Shown piece after piece: positions 35,600-45,466 of a DNA stretch of 64,000 nucleotides (position 1 is the first letter of the stretch; each line of letters begins with the position of its first letter). The notes under the pieces are model-generated. The model saw only the letters and a list, made by a program, of their open reading frames with translations, was not told where the DNA came from and searched no databases. The stretch comes from Streptoalloteichus hindustanus (GTDB lineage: Bacteria > Actinomycetota > Actinomycetes > Mycobacteriales > Pseudonocardiaceae), in NCBI RefSeq assembly GCF_900129375.1, contig NZ_FQVN01000013.1, forward strand, positions 62,001-126,000, written 5' to 3'. Made by a program: the position numbers and the translations under genes.

Positions 35600-36450
35600 C
35601 TGGGCGTGTCTTCGCTGGTAGTGGACTTGTTTGGCGCGGTGTTGGTGGCGTCGTCACCACAGCCACCACTCCCACCCACCATGTCCACTGTGGAGCGAGT
35701 CAGGTGTGCCAACAGACGGCAGAGCTCGCCACACCTGGCACTGGTCCAGACCGACCTCGGTCGTGGCGGCCCGGAAACACACCTCGATCACCGTGCCCCC
35801 GGCCACCCGAACCAACCTCTCATCCAAGGTCGAGGCCGGAGCACAACACAGCTCGTGGGCCAGCTCCGGCTCGACGCCCTCGACAGTGATCTGGCGGCGC
35901 ACCACCAACCACCGCGCCCCGTCCGGGATGTTCGGCGATGGTGTGCACGGTCGCCCCGGCCCAGTCATACCCAGCGGGGCCCGTGGGCGCCGTCCCCGGC
36001 GGAGTACCACTTCCCGGCCCCTTGCGGGGCCTCCAGCGATCAGGTGGTCGACGCGAGCCGTGGCGAACCCACCCCCGGGTAACGGCCGGCTGTGGGGAAC
36101 CGCGACGACAGAGCCGATCCGGTGCTGATCCAGCCAGGACCGGAACTCGTGGTCCTGTTGGCAGTTCCCGATGCCTCCGGCGGTTCCGGAGTACTGGCGC
36201 TGCACACCGGCCGACCTGGTGCCCTTGGGCAGGAACCCGGTCTCGTCCACGATCAACACCCCCTCGGGGCCAGGCGAGGTATTCGGCCACGTAGCCCCGC
36301 ACGTCGTCCCGCACCCCACCGGCATCCCAGGTGGCGGTGTTGCACAGGCGCTGCCCCCCATCCGGGGCGCCGTCCCCGGCGATCGGGGCCAACAGCCCCT
36401 CCGGCCGGTCGTCCACACGGCGATGCCTCCACCGGTCAGCACAAGATCCG
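35600..36450 (-). mobile_element. IS701-family transposase remnant
   Basis: Pieces in at least two frames: QRLCNTATWDAGGVRDDVRG and YVAEYLAWP; GVLIVDETGFLPKGTRSAGV and QRQYSGTAGGIGNCQ; GARWLVVRRQ; ELAHELCCAPASTLDERLVR and EVGLDQCQVW. These are hallmark blocks of IS701/IS4-clade transposases (VIDETGFxKKG, QYSGTAGRIENCQ, ARWLLVRRS, EVGLDxYQVR). Several frameshifts and internal deletions; no terminal repeats recognised. Confidence 0.7.
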
Positions 36451-36640
36451 CACGCTAGTAGGCCGTGATCACAAACTGCGGCTGGAGTACTGGGCGATCG
36501 CGCAATGTCCTGTGATGCCGACCAGCGGACGTCTTTCGAGCGCTCGCTGGAGCTGAGCACGCGGTGACAGTCCCGCGACGACAGTCGCACGACGACATTT
36601 GTCCAAGACTGGTGGTCGGCGATCCGTGCACCATCCTCGC

Positions 36641-37483
36641 ATGCGTGAGAACGGTGTTGAGCGTGCGCAGGGGATGCACGTGGTGCACGACGGTCCGCGG
36701 CAGGCGCCGCCGCTGGTGCTCATCCACGGATCGGGGGCCTCGGGTGCCTCGTGGAGCCCGGTGGTCCCGGCCCTTGCTGGCCACCACCACGTCATCCGGG
36801 TCGACCTCCCGGGCTGTGGCCAGTCCCCACCGTCACCGTCTTACGACGTGCCCGCGCAGGCGAGCGGAGTGGCGGCGGTGCTCGACGACCTCGGCCTCGG
36901 TCATGTCACCGTCGTCGGGCACTCCAGTGGCGGCTACGTCGCCACCGCCCTCGCCGAACAGCGCCCCGACCTGGTGGGCTCGGTCGCGCTGATCAGCTGC
37001 GGCCCGCATCCCGACGCGCTGCGTCCCCAGCCGCTGATCCTTCGGATCCTGCTGAGCCCGCCGTTCGGTCCGCTGATCTGGTCGAGGCGTTCGGACGCGA
37101 TGGTTCGCAAGGGAATCCGGGCAACGGCCGCTCGCCCGGTGGACGTGCCCGACGACGCGGTCGCCGAGCTCAAGAACATCTCCTACCGCACGTTCAGGAC
37201 GATACTGCGCCGCAACACCGAGTACATCGCCGAGCGCAGCGTGCCCGATCGTCTGGCAGCCCTCACCGTCCCGGTGCTGGTGATCTTCGGTACCGCCGAC
37301 CCCCGCTGGGACCCGTCGTCGGTGCGCCAGTACGAGGCGGTGCCCACCGCCCGGATCGAGCTGCTGTCCGGCGTTGGACACCTCCCCGCGTTGGAAGTGC
37401 CCGAGGCGATCAGCGAACTGCTGCTGGGCTGGACCGCGCGGCAACGGACACTGAGCGCCCCGCCCGTGGTCCCCGACCCCTAG
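36641..37483 (+). CDS. alpha/beta hydrolase
   Basis: A 280-residue hydrolase. Oxyanion region LVLIHGSGASGASW near 28, nucleophile elbow VVGHSSGGYVA near 95 (Ser), acid in VLVIFGTADPRWD near 220 (Asp) and His in GVGHLPALE near 255. Typical of esterase/epoxide-hydrolase-like proteins; substrate unknown. An AraC gene starts 10 bases after the stop, so the two are probably co-transcribed. Confidence 0.9.
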   Translation: MRENGVERAQGMHVVHDGPRQAPPLVLIHGSGASGASWSPVVPALAGHHHVIRVDLPGCGQSPPSPSYDVPAQASGVAAVLDDLGLGHVTVVGHSSGGYVATALAEQRPDLVGSVALISCGPHPDALRPQPLILRILLSPPFGPLIWSRRSDAMVRKGIRATAARPVDVPDDAVAELKNISYRTFRTILRRNTEYIAERSVPDRLAALTVPVLVIFGTADPRWDPSSVRQYEAVPTARIELLSGVGHLPALEVPEAISELLLGWTARQRTLSAPPVVPDP

Positions 37484-37492
37484 GCTGGTCGT

Positions 37493-38374
37493 GTGCTGCC
37501 GACCGGAACACCGCCGGACTGGAGAACGGTGGACATCGCGGTCCCGCGCCGGTCGAATCGGCTGCCGGGGATCAGCATGGCCGGGTTCCGCCAGAGTCTC
37601 CCCGCCCCCGTGGACATCGCCATGGTCGCGCACCCATCCGTCATCCTGCTCATCGACCTGAGCGAGGGGGAAAGCGTCGTCTGCAGCAGCCGCGGCCGCC
37701 ACGAGCGCGGCAGCGTCGTCATCGGGCTCATGCCCGGCGAACTGCGGGCAGGTGGCTGCGTGGCCGAATGCCTCCAGATCCGGCTGGAGCCGGACGTGGC
37801 GGCCGCGGTGCTCGACGCATCACCCGACCTCAGCGGGACGATGGCACCCCTGGCGGACGTCTGGGGCCGCGACGCCGGGCGGATCGAGGACCGGTTGCGC
37901 GCCGCCACCTCGTGGGACGAACGGTTCACGATCGCGGCCGAGGTCGTGGGCCAACGGCTGCGCGCCCGCACGCCGGTCGAACCGGAAGTCGCCCACGCCT
38001 GGCGGCGGACGCTCACAAGCCGAGGGCAGACACAGGTCGACAGCCTGGCAGGCGAGGTCGGCTGGGACCGCAAGCGCCTGTGGTCCCGCTTCCGGTCCCA
38101 ACTCGGAATCAGCCCCAAACGCGCCATCCGACTGGTGCGGTTCGACCACGCCGCCCACCTCCTCGCGACCGGCCACACCGCCGCCGACGTCGCCGCCGAG
38201 TGCGGCTACGTCGACCAGTCCCACCTCCACCGCGAGGTCAAGGCGTTCACCGGGCTCACACCCTCGGTCGTGGCCGTCGCGCCGTGGCTCGCCATCGACG
38301 ACGTCGCGTGGCCCACCTCATCACCAACCCGCGACCCCGCGACAGCCGGCCAACACATCCCCACGCGTCGTTGA
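37493..38374 (+). CDS. AraC-family regulator
   Basis: A 293-residue protein. N-terminal cupin-like sensor (about 1-150: VAHPSVILLIDLSEGESVVC) and a C-terminal double HTH: VDSLAGEVGWDRKRLWSRFR, LGISPKRAIRLVRFDHAAHL, TAADVAAECGYVDQSHLHRE followed by FTGLTPS. GTG start. Encoded directly after the hydrolase, whose expression it may control. Confidence 0.9.
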   Translation: MLPTGTPPDWRTVDIAVPRRSNRLPGISMAGFRQSLPAPVDIAMVAHPSVILLIDLSEGESVVCSSRGRHERGSVVIGLMPGELRAGGCVAECLQIRLEPDVAAAVLDASPDLSGTMAPLADVWGRDAGRIEDRLRAATSWDERFTIAAEVVGQRLRARTPVEPEVAHAWRRTLTSRGQTQVDSLAGEVGWDRKRLWSRFRSQLGISPKRAIRLVRFDHAAHLLATGHTAADVAAECGYVDQSHLHREVKAFTGLTPSVVAVAPWLAIDDVAWPTSSPTRDPATAGQHIPTRR

Positions 38375-38499
38375 ACAGCCCGCCTCCGCGAAGCCGACCC
38401 GACCAACACCGACGCCCAGCCAGAACGGCCGATCCGCTCGACCACGGGCACCATGCCGAGTCCGAACGCTCACACGCGCTGACCGGTGAGCTCCCTCTG

Positions 38500-39215
38500 A
38501 CGCTAGCCGGCCAGATCCGCGCGTCCCAACGTCCGCTTCTGCCCATGGGAGGTAGGCAGTAGCCGCGTCATCCCGCTCGGATTGGCGATGCTGGTGTGGT
38601 GCCAACTCCACGAGCTCCTCGGCACGAACGCCTGTGTGGCCCAGGATCTCCACGTAGGACCATTCCCAGAACGCGGCTTCCTTCATCGTCTGTCAGGGAC
38701 CGGACCGCGCCGATCCGCTGGTCGAGGACCCGCACCACCGGGAACTGAGGGTCGTCCTGGTGGCGCTGGTCGGTGCGGGCCGCCCATCCGCTTGCAGGAG
38801 CGGCCGTTGTGGGTGAACACCCCGTTCAGCGGCGCGGCGCGCGCGGCCGCCAGGTCCCGCAAGCCGGTGCAGCGCTCCTCGACGCGCGCGACCAGCGTCG
38901 ACAGCAGCGGCTGGCGCTGGCGGACCCGGTCGGCCATCCGCTCCCACCGGCAGCAGAAGTCCAGTGCCTCCGTCGATCCGCGGCGTCGCGTCCTGGCGCA
39001 CGCGCACCGCCTCACGCCACTGGTCGTAGACCTCCGACGCGATGTCGAAGTCCCGCTGATGGGACGCGATCTTCTCGATCTCGCTCCAGAACGGGGCTCG
39101 CGTCGAGGTGGCCGCTGCCGCGAACGTCGCCGCGGTGCGGGGCTCGAAGAACCCGACCGCCCCGGCGCTCGTGTTCGCGCCGGCCGCGTTCACCGCGTTC
39201 GTCAACACGGTAAAG
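38500..39215 (-). pseudogene. tyrosine recombinase remnant (TnpA-like), multiple frames
   Basis: Pieces: APFWSEIEKIASHQRDFDIA, SEVYDQWREAVRVRQDATPR, AARAAPLNGVFTHNGRSCKR, then FPVVRVLDQRIGAVRSLTDD and FWEWSYVEILGHTGVRAEEL. The last holds the box I Arg of tyrosine recombinases (HTGxRxEEL). At least three frames; the C-terminal catalytic half (RHR..Y) is missing. Probably the same transposon class as at 23.3-25.7 kb. Confidence 0.6.
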
Positions 39216-39216
39216 A

Positions 39217-39243
39217 CGGGGCGGCTCGGTCTGAGCCGCCCCG
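39217..39243. terminator. 11-bp GC hairpin
   Basis: Stem CGGGGCGGCTC, 5-base loop, perfect complement; preceded by TAAAGA. It lies at the upstream edge of the recombinase remnant. About 330 bases of non-coding DNA (39244-39576) separate it from the methyltransferase gene. Confidence 0.5.
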
Positions 39244-39576
39244 GAGAGAAACCGACGGCGGGGACCAGACGCGACGGCCCCCGCCGTCTTCCGTCGACTC
39301 GCGATGCTGGCCACTGCTTCCAGTGCTTTTGGAGGCAAGGAAGCTGGCCGTGCCGCGGGATGTCCGGCTCGACGTTGCCGGCTTGGATGATGTCGAGCTC
39401 CCGCGTCAGATCAGGCGGAACCTCTCAGAGGATCTCCCCAACCGTCCTCGTATGCCGGCAAAACCCGGATCACAGCGGGCTCCGCCCCGGCTGACATCAG
39501 GCCGGAGGCGGCGCGGCGGCCTCCGCCTCCGCCACGCTCTCGGCGACCAAGCTCGGCTGAAAAGCTGCGTGCGGCA

Positions 39577-40755
39577 ATGGTGGAGAGGATCCGCACATCC
39601 GGACACGCGCACCGAGCCGAGGTCGAGCAGGTACTGCTTGCGACACCGCGCCACGAGTTCGTGCCGGACGCCGACCTGTCGCTCGCCTATGACCCGTGGC
39701 AGGCGGTGATCACTCACCGATTCGTCGACGGTCGGTCGTCGTCCTGCGCGTCGGCGCCGTGGTTGGTCGCGGCGATGCTCGACCAGCTCGACGTCCAGCC
39801 CGGCAACCGCGTCCTGGAGATCGGCGCCGGCACCGGCTACAACGCCTGCCTGCTCGCCCAGTTGACCGGACGCGCGGACCTGGTGACCACCATCGACATC
39901 GACCCGGACGTCACCGCGCGAGCTCGACGCTCGTTGACCGCCACCGGCTACGGCGACGTCCACGTGATCACCGGTGACGGCGCGCTCGGCTACCCCGACC
40001 ACGCCCCCTACGACCGCCTGATCGCCACCGTCTCACCGTGGGACATCCCCGTCCAGTGGTGGAAACAGCTCGCCCCCGGGGGACGCCTGGTTGCGCCGCT
40101 GCGGTGGCGTGGACAGGGGCGCAGCGTCGCCTTCACCCACACCCACGGCCGGCTGGTCTCCGACTCGCTGCACCTGTGTGGCTTCGTGTACCTGCTCGGC
40201 GAAGACGACGGCGAACTCAGCGGCTCGATCACCTCGGACGGCCTGGTCACACTCCACTGGGACCGCGACCAGGCCGTGGACATCGCCGCGCTCCACACGG
40301 TGCTCGACCAGCCCCGCGTCACCGCGTGGTCCGGGGTCAGCCTGGGCGGCAACGAGTCGCACGACGGCCTCTGGCTCCAGCTGACCGTCGCCGATCCCAG
40401 GGTCTGCCGGATCAAGGTGCACGCTGATGTCCCGCCCGAGGTGTGCGACCCGGTACCAGGGTGGTGGCGCATGGCGCTTGTCGAGGGCAGCACGCTGGCC
40501 TACCTCACGTCTCGTCGCCTGGAGACCGGCGACGAGGCGCGCTGGGAGTTGGGCGCCATCGGCCACGGTCCCGCCGCGACAGAGCTGACCGAGTACCTGT
40601 GCGACCGGATCCGAGCCTGGGCGCCGGAGCGAGACCAGCACAAGCCGATGCTGACCGTCTACCCCGCCAACACCCCGGACAGCGAACTCGCCGGACCGGC
40701 CATCGACAAGACCCACAGCAGGTTCGTCCTCACCTATCGGGACCTGGCCAGCTGA
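39577..40755 (+). CDS. PIMT-like SAM methyltransferase (TgmC/ATP-grasp-system type)
   Basis: A 392-residue protein with AEVEQVLLATPRHEFVPDAD at the N-terminus, SSCASAPWLVAAMLDQL before the SAM fold, motif I EIGAGTGYNACLLAQL near 95, GDGALGYPDHAPYDRLIATV and QLAPGG. A C-terminal domain of about 180 residues follows. It resembles the methyltransferases of ATP-grasp peptide maturase systems and the homologue at 4959-6107. No ATP-grasp or precursor gene is adjacent. The frame is open upstream without a better start; Shine-Dalgarno weak. Confidence 0.83.
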   Translation: MVERIRTSGHAHRAEVEQVLLATPRHEFVPDADLSLAYDPWQAVITHRFVDGRSSSCASAPWLVAAMLDQLDVQPGNRVLEIGAGTGYNACLLAQLTGRADLVTTIDIDPDVTARARRSLTATGYGDVHVITGDGALGYPDHAPYDRLIATVSPWDIPVQWWKQLAPGGRLVAPLRWRGQGRSVAFTHTHGRLVSDSLHLCGFVYLLGEDDGELSGSITSDGLVTLHWDRDQAVDIAALHTVLDQPRVTAWSGVSLGGNESHDGLWLQLTVADPRVCRIKVHADVPPEVCDPVPGWWRMALVEGSTLAYLTSRRLETGDEARWELGAIGHGPAATELTEYLCDRIRAWAPERDQHKPMLTVYPANTPDSELAGPAIDKTHSRFVLTYRDLAS

Positions 40756-40867
40756 CCTGCCACAAGCCGTCTGACGGGCCGGTCTTCCTCCAGAAGCGTT
40801 GGTCAGGTGCCTCACACGGGTTGAAACGTGAGGTTTGCTTGGGTGGCAAGGGCTTACGGTGCGGCCC

Positions 40868-41221
40868 GTGGCACGCGCTGGGGTGGTGTTGGGTGAGTAC
40901 TTCGCAGTGGTACGCCGGTTCCTGCAACCGGTGGGGAAGTCCGCCGACCACACCCGGCTGTGCGGCTTGGGGCGTGCGGTGTTGGGCGGGGACGGTTCGG
41001 TGTTGCTGTCGTTCCTGCACACGACGCGGCGCTGCCTGACGGCTCATCGGGCGCCGGAAGAGGTGTGGGCACGGCACGAGGCGGCGTTGGCGGTGGTGAT
41101 CGACCTCGCCGCGGAAGGGGCGACGTTCGAGCGGCTGGATGAGGAGTTCCACCGCGATCTCGTGGCCGCCTATCAGCTGTGTTGGGACTCCGGTCCGCAG
41201 TGTCAGGCCCACCGGTATTGA
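40868..41221 (+). CDS. hypothetical protein (117 aa)
   Basis: Starts VARAGVVLGEYFAVVRRFLQ; helical, ends CWDSGPQCQAHRY. GTG start chosen before the first protein-like segment; a TTG 33 bases upstream is open as well. No family recognised. Confidence 0.45.
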   Translation: MARAGVVLGEYFAVVRRFLQPVGKSADHTRLCGLGRAVLGGDGSVLLSFLHTTRRCLTAHRAPEEVWARHEAALAVVIDLAAEGATFERLDEEFHRDLVAAYQLCWDSGPQCQAHRY

Positions 41222-41460
41222 GAAGGACCGTCGCGGCCTCCAGCCAAGGCTGGCACCTTCTCGGGGCGCGCTCGTATCGGGGCACCTGGTCGCCGATAGG
41301 AGTCTCATCATCAGCACCAGCCGGTCGGACAGCGGCCGCCCGCACCCCCGCCACCATCGCCACACCAGAGCCTGCCGCCGTCCACAGAACCGAACAGAAG
41401 GCGGCCGTCAGCGGTGCGGGGTGTGATCCGCGGGACGACTAGGCCACCGACGGTGGGCAA

Positions 41461-42375
41461 ATGAGCCAGACGGGCAGGAATCGAGGGCGATGTGCTCGCC
41501 ACCGCGAACTTCTCCGGCGACCCGAAGGAGCCGTTCGAGTCTCCCGGGAACCCAGGTCGGGGCGACCGTGGCATGGGTACACGGCTGATCCCGTCGCTGG
41601 GCTGGACGAGGCCCTGGCCGCCGTCGACGCCGTGGACCGGGTCCTCGGGGCCGGACTGCTGGGCCCCAACCTTCCAGAGCGAGGGCCTCACGGCGCTGGC
41701 CGACGCCGTCGCCGGCTCGCCGCTGGCGGCCGTGGTCACCGAGGCGACCGAGAAGGCCGCCGCCGACGGGGACCCCGTCGGCGCCCTCGCCGTCGCCCAC
41801 ACCGCGCTGCTCGGCTCCGCGCACGACGCGTTCACGGCCAGGCTCGGAGAGGCGACCGGCCGGGCCCTCGGCGAGGTGTCCGCGGTGGAGCCCTCCGAGG
41901 GGCAGGCGGTGAACCTGCTGGCCGCCGCCCGATCCTGGCTCGACGACCTGGCACGCGCTGGCTGGCGGGGCATCGACCACGACGTGGTCTCCGGGGCCGC
42001 GCAGATCGTCTCCGCGATGCCGCCGGACCCGGCCCTGCGCCGCCTGGCGACGCTGCTGGACGGCTTCGCCGCCGAACTCGCCGCGTCCGGCCCCGGCGAC
42101 CACTGCGCCGGCCCCCCGCTGGACCGGCTCCCAGCGCGGATCGCCGTGCCCGTGTTCCTGGAGGGCTACGAGGTCCACACCGACGACGAGCCCCTGACGT
42201 TCACCGTCGCCGGGCACGCGCTCGCCGTCGACACCGGCCGCGTTCCGGTCGTCGGAACTCCTGGACGCCCAGAGTGACCGTGCGCCGCACCGGTTCGGTG
42301 GCCCTCCCCGAGGTGTCGCCGTTCGTGGAGTTGCTCCACCGCGCATACGAGACCGAACCGCTTGTCACGCCGTGA
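41461..42375 (+). pseudogene. hypothetical gene with two apparent frameshifts
   Basis: Begins in one frame (GYTADPVAGLDEALAAVDAV), moves after about 41680 to another (SEGLTALADAVAGSPLAAVV, AFTARLGEATGRALGEVSAV, IAVPVFLEGYEVHTDDEPLT) and near 42270 may return to the first (EVSPFVELLHRAYETEPLVT). The coding signal is strong, so this was or is a real gene of about 300 residues. Family unknown. Decay or sequencing error cannot be told apart here. Confidence 0.5.
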
Positions 42376-42580
42376 GCGCGGCCCATCCTCGTCCCAGGCG
42401 TTGACGCTCCCGGGGGCAACCCTCCTTCTCTCAGGTAGGGAGGATCGACCCCCAGAATGTGTCGGAGTGGCGACGTTCAGCACCGCCGTCGAGTGCGCCA
42501 GCGTCCGTCCACCCTCGCTTCCGGACGCCATCGCGCGGAAGCCGCACCAGATCCAGAACGCGCTCGGGCGGCCTGTCCCG

Positions 42581-43264
42581 CTACCTGTGCCAGGTGACCG
42601 AGTGCGAAGGGGAGTCCTCGTAGGGTGCCTTCGTGTACGAGAACGAGACGATCGGGTCCGAGATGATCCCGAACATCAACTCGCACGTCTCGTACTCCGC
42701 GCCCTTGGTCGAGAAACTCGGGGGCGCGAACACCTCCTCCTGGCAGCCCGTGACGTCGACGGAGCGGCCGACCGCGAGCACCGATCCGGGCCAACCGCCG
42801 CTCCTGGTGGTGGCGTGCATCGACGGCACCCGGATTCTGGTGAGGTTGGCGCCATCGATGTTCGTCAGCTTCTCGCGGACGAAGAAGAACGTCTTACCTC
42901 GGATTTTCTTCTTGTCCTCGTCCTTCAGCGCCAGCTTGCCGATCTCCTCTTCCGTGACCGGCGCCGTGTCGACGGTGACCGAGACTCCGAGCAGTCCCTT
43001 CGCGTAGGAGCTGTAGTACGGGATGACCGCCTGCTCGCCGAACTTCAGCCTGGTGCCGGGGCGGGCGGCGTTCTCGCTCAGCTCCAGCGTGGGAGTCGCG
43101 GTCAGGTAAGGCTCTTCAGGGGGCTTCGAGACGGTCGTCGAGGGGACCGGAGTGGTCTGAGTGGTCGTTGCTGGTGCTGCTGAGGATGTCTCCGGTGTGC
43201 TCGTGCAGGCGCTGGCGGCGAAGGCGAGCGCGGCGAAGACGACAGGAAGGCGTCTCGTTCTCAT
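42581..43264 (-). CDS. putative lipoprotein (227 aa)
   Basis: Signal peptide MRTRRLPVVFAALAFAASAC with a lipobox (AASAC), Thr/Pro-rich spacer (TTTQTTPVPSTTVSKPPEEP), then a globular domain with FGEQAVIPYYSSYAKGLLGV and a C-terminal pair of Cys (VTGCQEEVF, YETCELMFG). Extracytoplasmic lipid-anchored protein of the type widespread in actinomycetes (DUF4352-like beta-sandwich possible). Function unknown. Confidence 0.8.
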   Translation of the reverse strand: MRTRRLPVVFAALAFAASACTSTPETSSAAPATTTQTTPVPSTTVSKPPEEPYLTATPTLELSENAARPGTRLKFGEQAVIPYYSSYAKGLLGVSVTVDTAPVTEEEIGKLALKDEDKKKIRGKTFFFVREKLTNIDGANLTRIRVPSMHATTRSGGWPGSVLAVGRSVDVTGCQEEVFAPPSFSTKGAEYETCELMFGIISDPIVSFSYTKAPYEDSPSHSVTWHR

Positions 43265-43541
43265 GAAAACCTTTGTGCCCCTCGTTTTGACTGTTTACCG
43301 AGGTGATCTTAATGGCCTTGACTTCGATGTTCGCTCCGAGCCAGCATCCGCCCGGCGCTTGACCGAAACTTCGCGAGATTCGTCTTCGCGCTACCCGGAA
43401 CGATGATGTGGCGGTCGAAGCGCGAGATAGACGGACGGGCGGTCGGAAGGAAGGACGTTCCGTTGCCATAGCGAGGAAACTGGGCAACAGCGACACGCTG
43501 TTCCGCATCCTCGCTGTCTCGCGTTGCTAGCGTGGTAGAGC

Positions 43542-44210
43542 ATGAGCGGCGAGCAGGACAACGACAGCTTCCGCCATCCCGACGACACGCAGGTGGACGT
43601 CGTCGCAGCCCGCTTCGGTTTCACGGTTGGGCAGGGTGACTGGGAGAGCCTGGTACGCGGACTTCGTGGCACCGCACCCTTCACCACGCTGCTGGACTAC
43701 GCCCTGGGCCTTGCTGTCTGGACCGCCCGCCAGGATGCGGATGCGGTCGGCGTCACCGACCGGGATTACGTTGTTGAGAGGCCAGCGGTGGTCCTGGTCG
43801 CGCTCGCGTTGTACCGGGTGGCCCGCCAACAGCGGATCTACGACATGCTTCGGGTCCCGATGCGGCAGGCGGTTGCGGTGCTGACCGATGACCAGCGGGC
43901 GCGCCAGGCGGTTGCGCAGCGCCCCGGACAGAACCGTGAGCCCTCTGGTCGGCTACGCGAAGACGACCGTGCTGCGTTGTTCACGGCGATGACCTCCGGT
44001 GGCGATCAGCCATGGCAGCGGTGGCGACGAGCCGCCCTGCACATCCTGGAAACAAACGCCGACGACAGCGGAGTGACGTCGTTCTCGGGGCCCGTGCTGC
44101 ATCACCGCTTGAGTCATGTGCGGTGGGCAAGGGTGCGGCACTGCTGGTACGAGCATCCCGAACTACCGCCGATCGTGCCGATCGAGGAAGGCAACCCTGG
44201 GCTGCGGTAG
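43542..44210 (+). CDS. hypothetical protein (222 aa)
   Basis: Starts MSGEQDNDSFRHPDDTQVDV; helical, with a Trp-rich C-terminus (PWQRWRRAALHILETNADDS, RVRHCWYEHPELPPIVP). Lower GC at wobble positions than its neighbours. No Shine-Dalgarno visible. Lies upstream of the Imm1 gene, with 249 bases between them. Confidence 0.6.
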   Translation: MSGEQDNDSFRHPDDTQVDVVAARFGFTVGQGDWESLVRGLRGTAPFTTLLDYALGLAVWTARQDADAVGVTDRDYVVERPAVVLVALALYRVARQQRIYDMLRVPMRQAVAVLTDDQRARQAVAQRPGQNREPSGRLREDDRAALFTAMTSGGDQPWQRWRRAALHILETNADDSGVTSFSGPVLHHRLSHVRWARVRHCWYEHPELPPIVPIEEGNPGLR

Positions 44211-44459
44211 GGACGCGAAATCCTGGGCTCTCGCGCTTGGGCCGCGAAGAGCATGGTGCGCTACGTGAGGGATCAGTGCGATGTGCTGGGCAGCGGAGGG
44301 TAGTCACTGTCGTGAACGCCAGGGTGCACGGCAGCTCGGCCCAACTCGGTCGGCTAGCAGTTCGGGCACGCCGGCGGCTAATCGCAGGCGACGCCAGAGG
44401 TGCCGGCACCGCGGTCAACGACGAAGTGGCCGACGCTGGGTCTACCGAGGGATTCAACA

Positions 44460-44873
44460 ATGACGTTGGAAGCTAGCTGGCGTGTCGTGGACGGTGACGT
44501 TTGGAGAACCGAGGGATTGACCATTACCACCTCTGAGCAGGTTCGCCAGTTGATCGTCGCGCTCTCGCGCCATGACACCACCGACGCCCGCGCCTACCTT
44601 CCCCAGCGTCCCCTGCTGCCCAGCGGCTGGCCGGACCACGAGATCATCATCGGTGTGCGCGGCGATCGCGGTTCCCTGCTCTACAGCGATGGCGACATCG
44701 GCGGCTGGGTCACCCTCGGCGATGGACCGGAAGATCCTCCCGTCTACGCAGAAGGAGAGTTCCCTGCCCGCTGCGAGATCCCCCTGCCGGAGCTGGAGGA
44801 GGCGCTGGTGGAGATGGTGGAGGCCGGCCGGCGACCGGAATGTGTGGTCTGGCAACCCTTCGAGGAGGGATAA
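44460..44873 (+). CDS. Imm1-family immunity protein
   Basis: A 137-residue protein: ASWRVVDGDVWRTEGLTITT, EIIIGVRGDRGSLLYSDGDI, GGWVTLGDG and C-terminal RRPECVVWQPFEEG. The G-W-x-T/Y-L-G motif and the ending VVxWQP are typical of actinobacterial Imm1 proteins, which neutralise polymorphic or deaminase-type toxins. No toxin gene is seen on either side. A second Imm1 lies at 51466-51870. Confidence 0.75.
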   Translation: MTLEASWRVVDGDVWRTEGLTITTSEQVRQLIVALSRHDTTDARAYLPQRPLLPSGWPDHEIIIGVRGDRGSLLYSDGDIGGWVTLGDGPEDPPVYAEGEFPARCEIPLPELEEALVEMVEAGRRPECVVWQPFEEG

Positions 44874-45364
44874 GCCGCCTCAGGGACGGGCCTTCCAAGG
44901 TGGCCAATCAAGGCCACAATCCGGCCAGGAGGGTTCCCAAACCCTGACGTCTGCCTCCACCCGTCGGGCGGTGTCCCACGCCGACCTGGCCGAGATCAAC
45001 CAGGCCGCCCACACCAGTGGCAACGTTCCCGAGCTGGACGCGCTGATCCTGCGGTTGCACACCGAGACCGCCGGCCGCCGCGACAGGGGGACCGGAGGAG
45101 TCGGTATCGGTAGGCCGCCCGGGTCTGCTCATCAACGTTGCAGGCCACTTCCGCACGGGCTGTTGGGGTGGGACTTCTGGGTGTCAGGTCAGGACTTTGG
45201 TCCCCGGCGTGTCGCTGGCGCCTGAGCCAACATGGATACCAGCGACGGGACTAACCCTCGAAGACCGGAATCGGGGCCGGTGAGGGGGAAGCCCAGTGGT
45301 TCGGGGGAACCGGGGTCGCACATCCTCGGCTCGGTCTTCCAGGGCTGACGAGCAGAGGCGACAG
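44874..45364. other. no complete gene; fragments only
   Basis: A plus-strand stretch reading AVSHADLAEINQAAHTSGNV and PELDALILRLHTETAGR (about 44965-45080) is protein-like but is lost after about 45085. No complete gene supported. The stretch ends at a strong hairpin. Confidence 0.35.
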
Positions 45365-45398
45365 GGTGGGGTGGCTGGTGGGGACCAGCCACCCCACC
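45365..45398. terminator. 15-bp hairpin at the distal end of the CRISPR array
   Basis: Perfect stem GGTGGGGTGGCTGGT with loop GGGG; on the plus strand it is followed by TTCTCATTT. It could end plus-strand transcripts arriving from the left and also stop the minus-strand CRISPR transcript. Confidence 0.65.
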
Positions 45399-45466
45399 TT
45401 CTCATTTCCCCACACTCGCAGATGCGGGACCGACGACGGGATGCCCTACGCCATCGCGGACTCGTT

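Noticed and set aside
45232-45348. A 38-codon plus-strand ORF (MDTSDGTNPRRPESG...) upstream of the CRISPR hairpin
   Set aside because: No Shine-Dalgarno, no recognised family, and low-complexity composition; it could be part of a structured RNA or debris.
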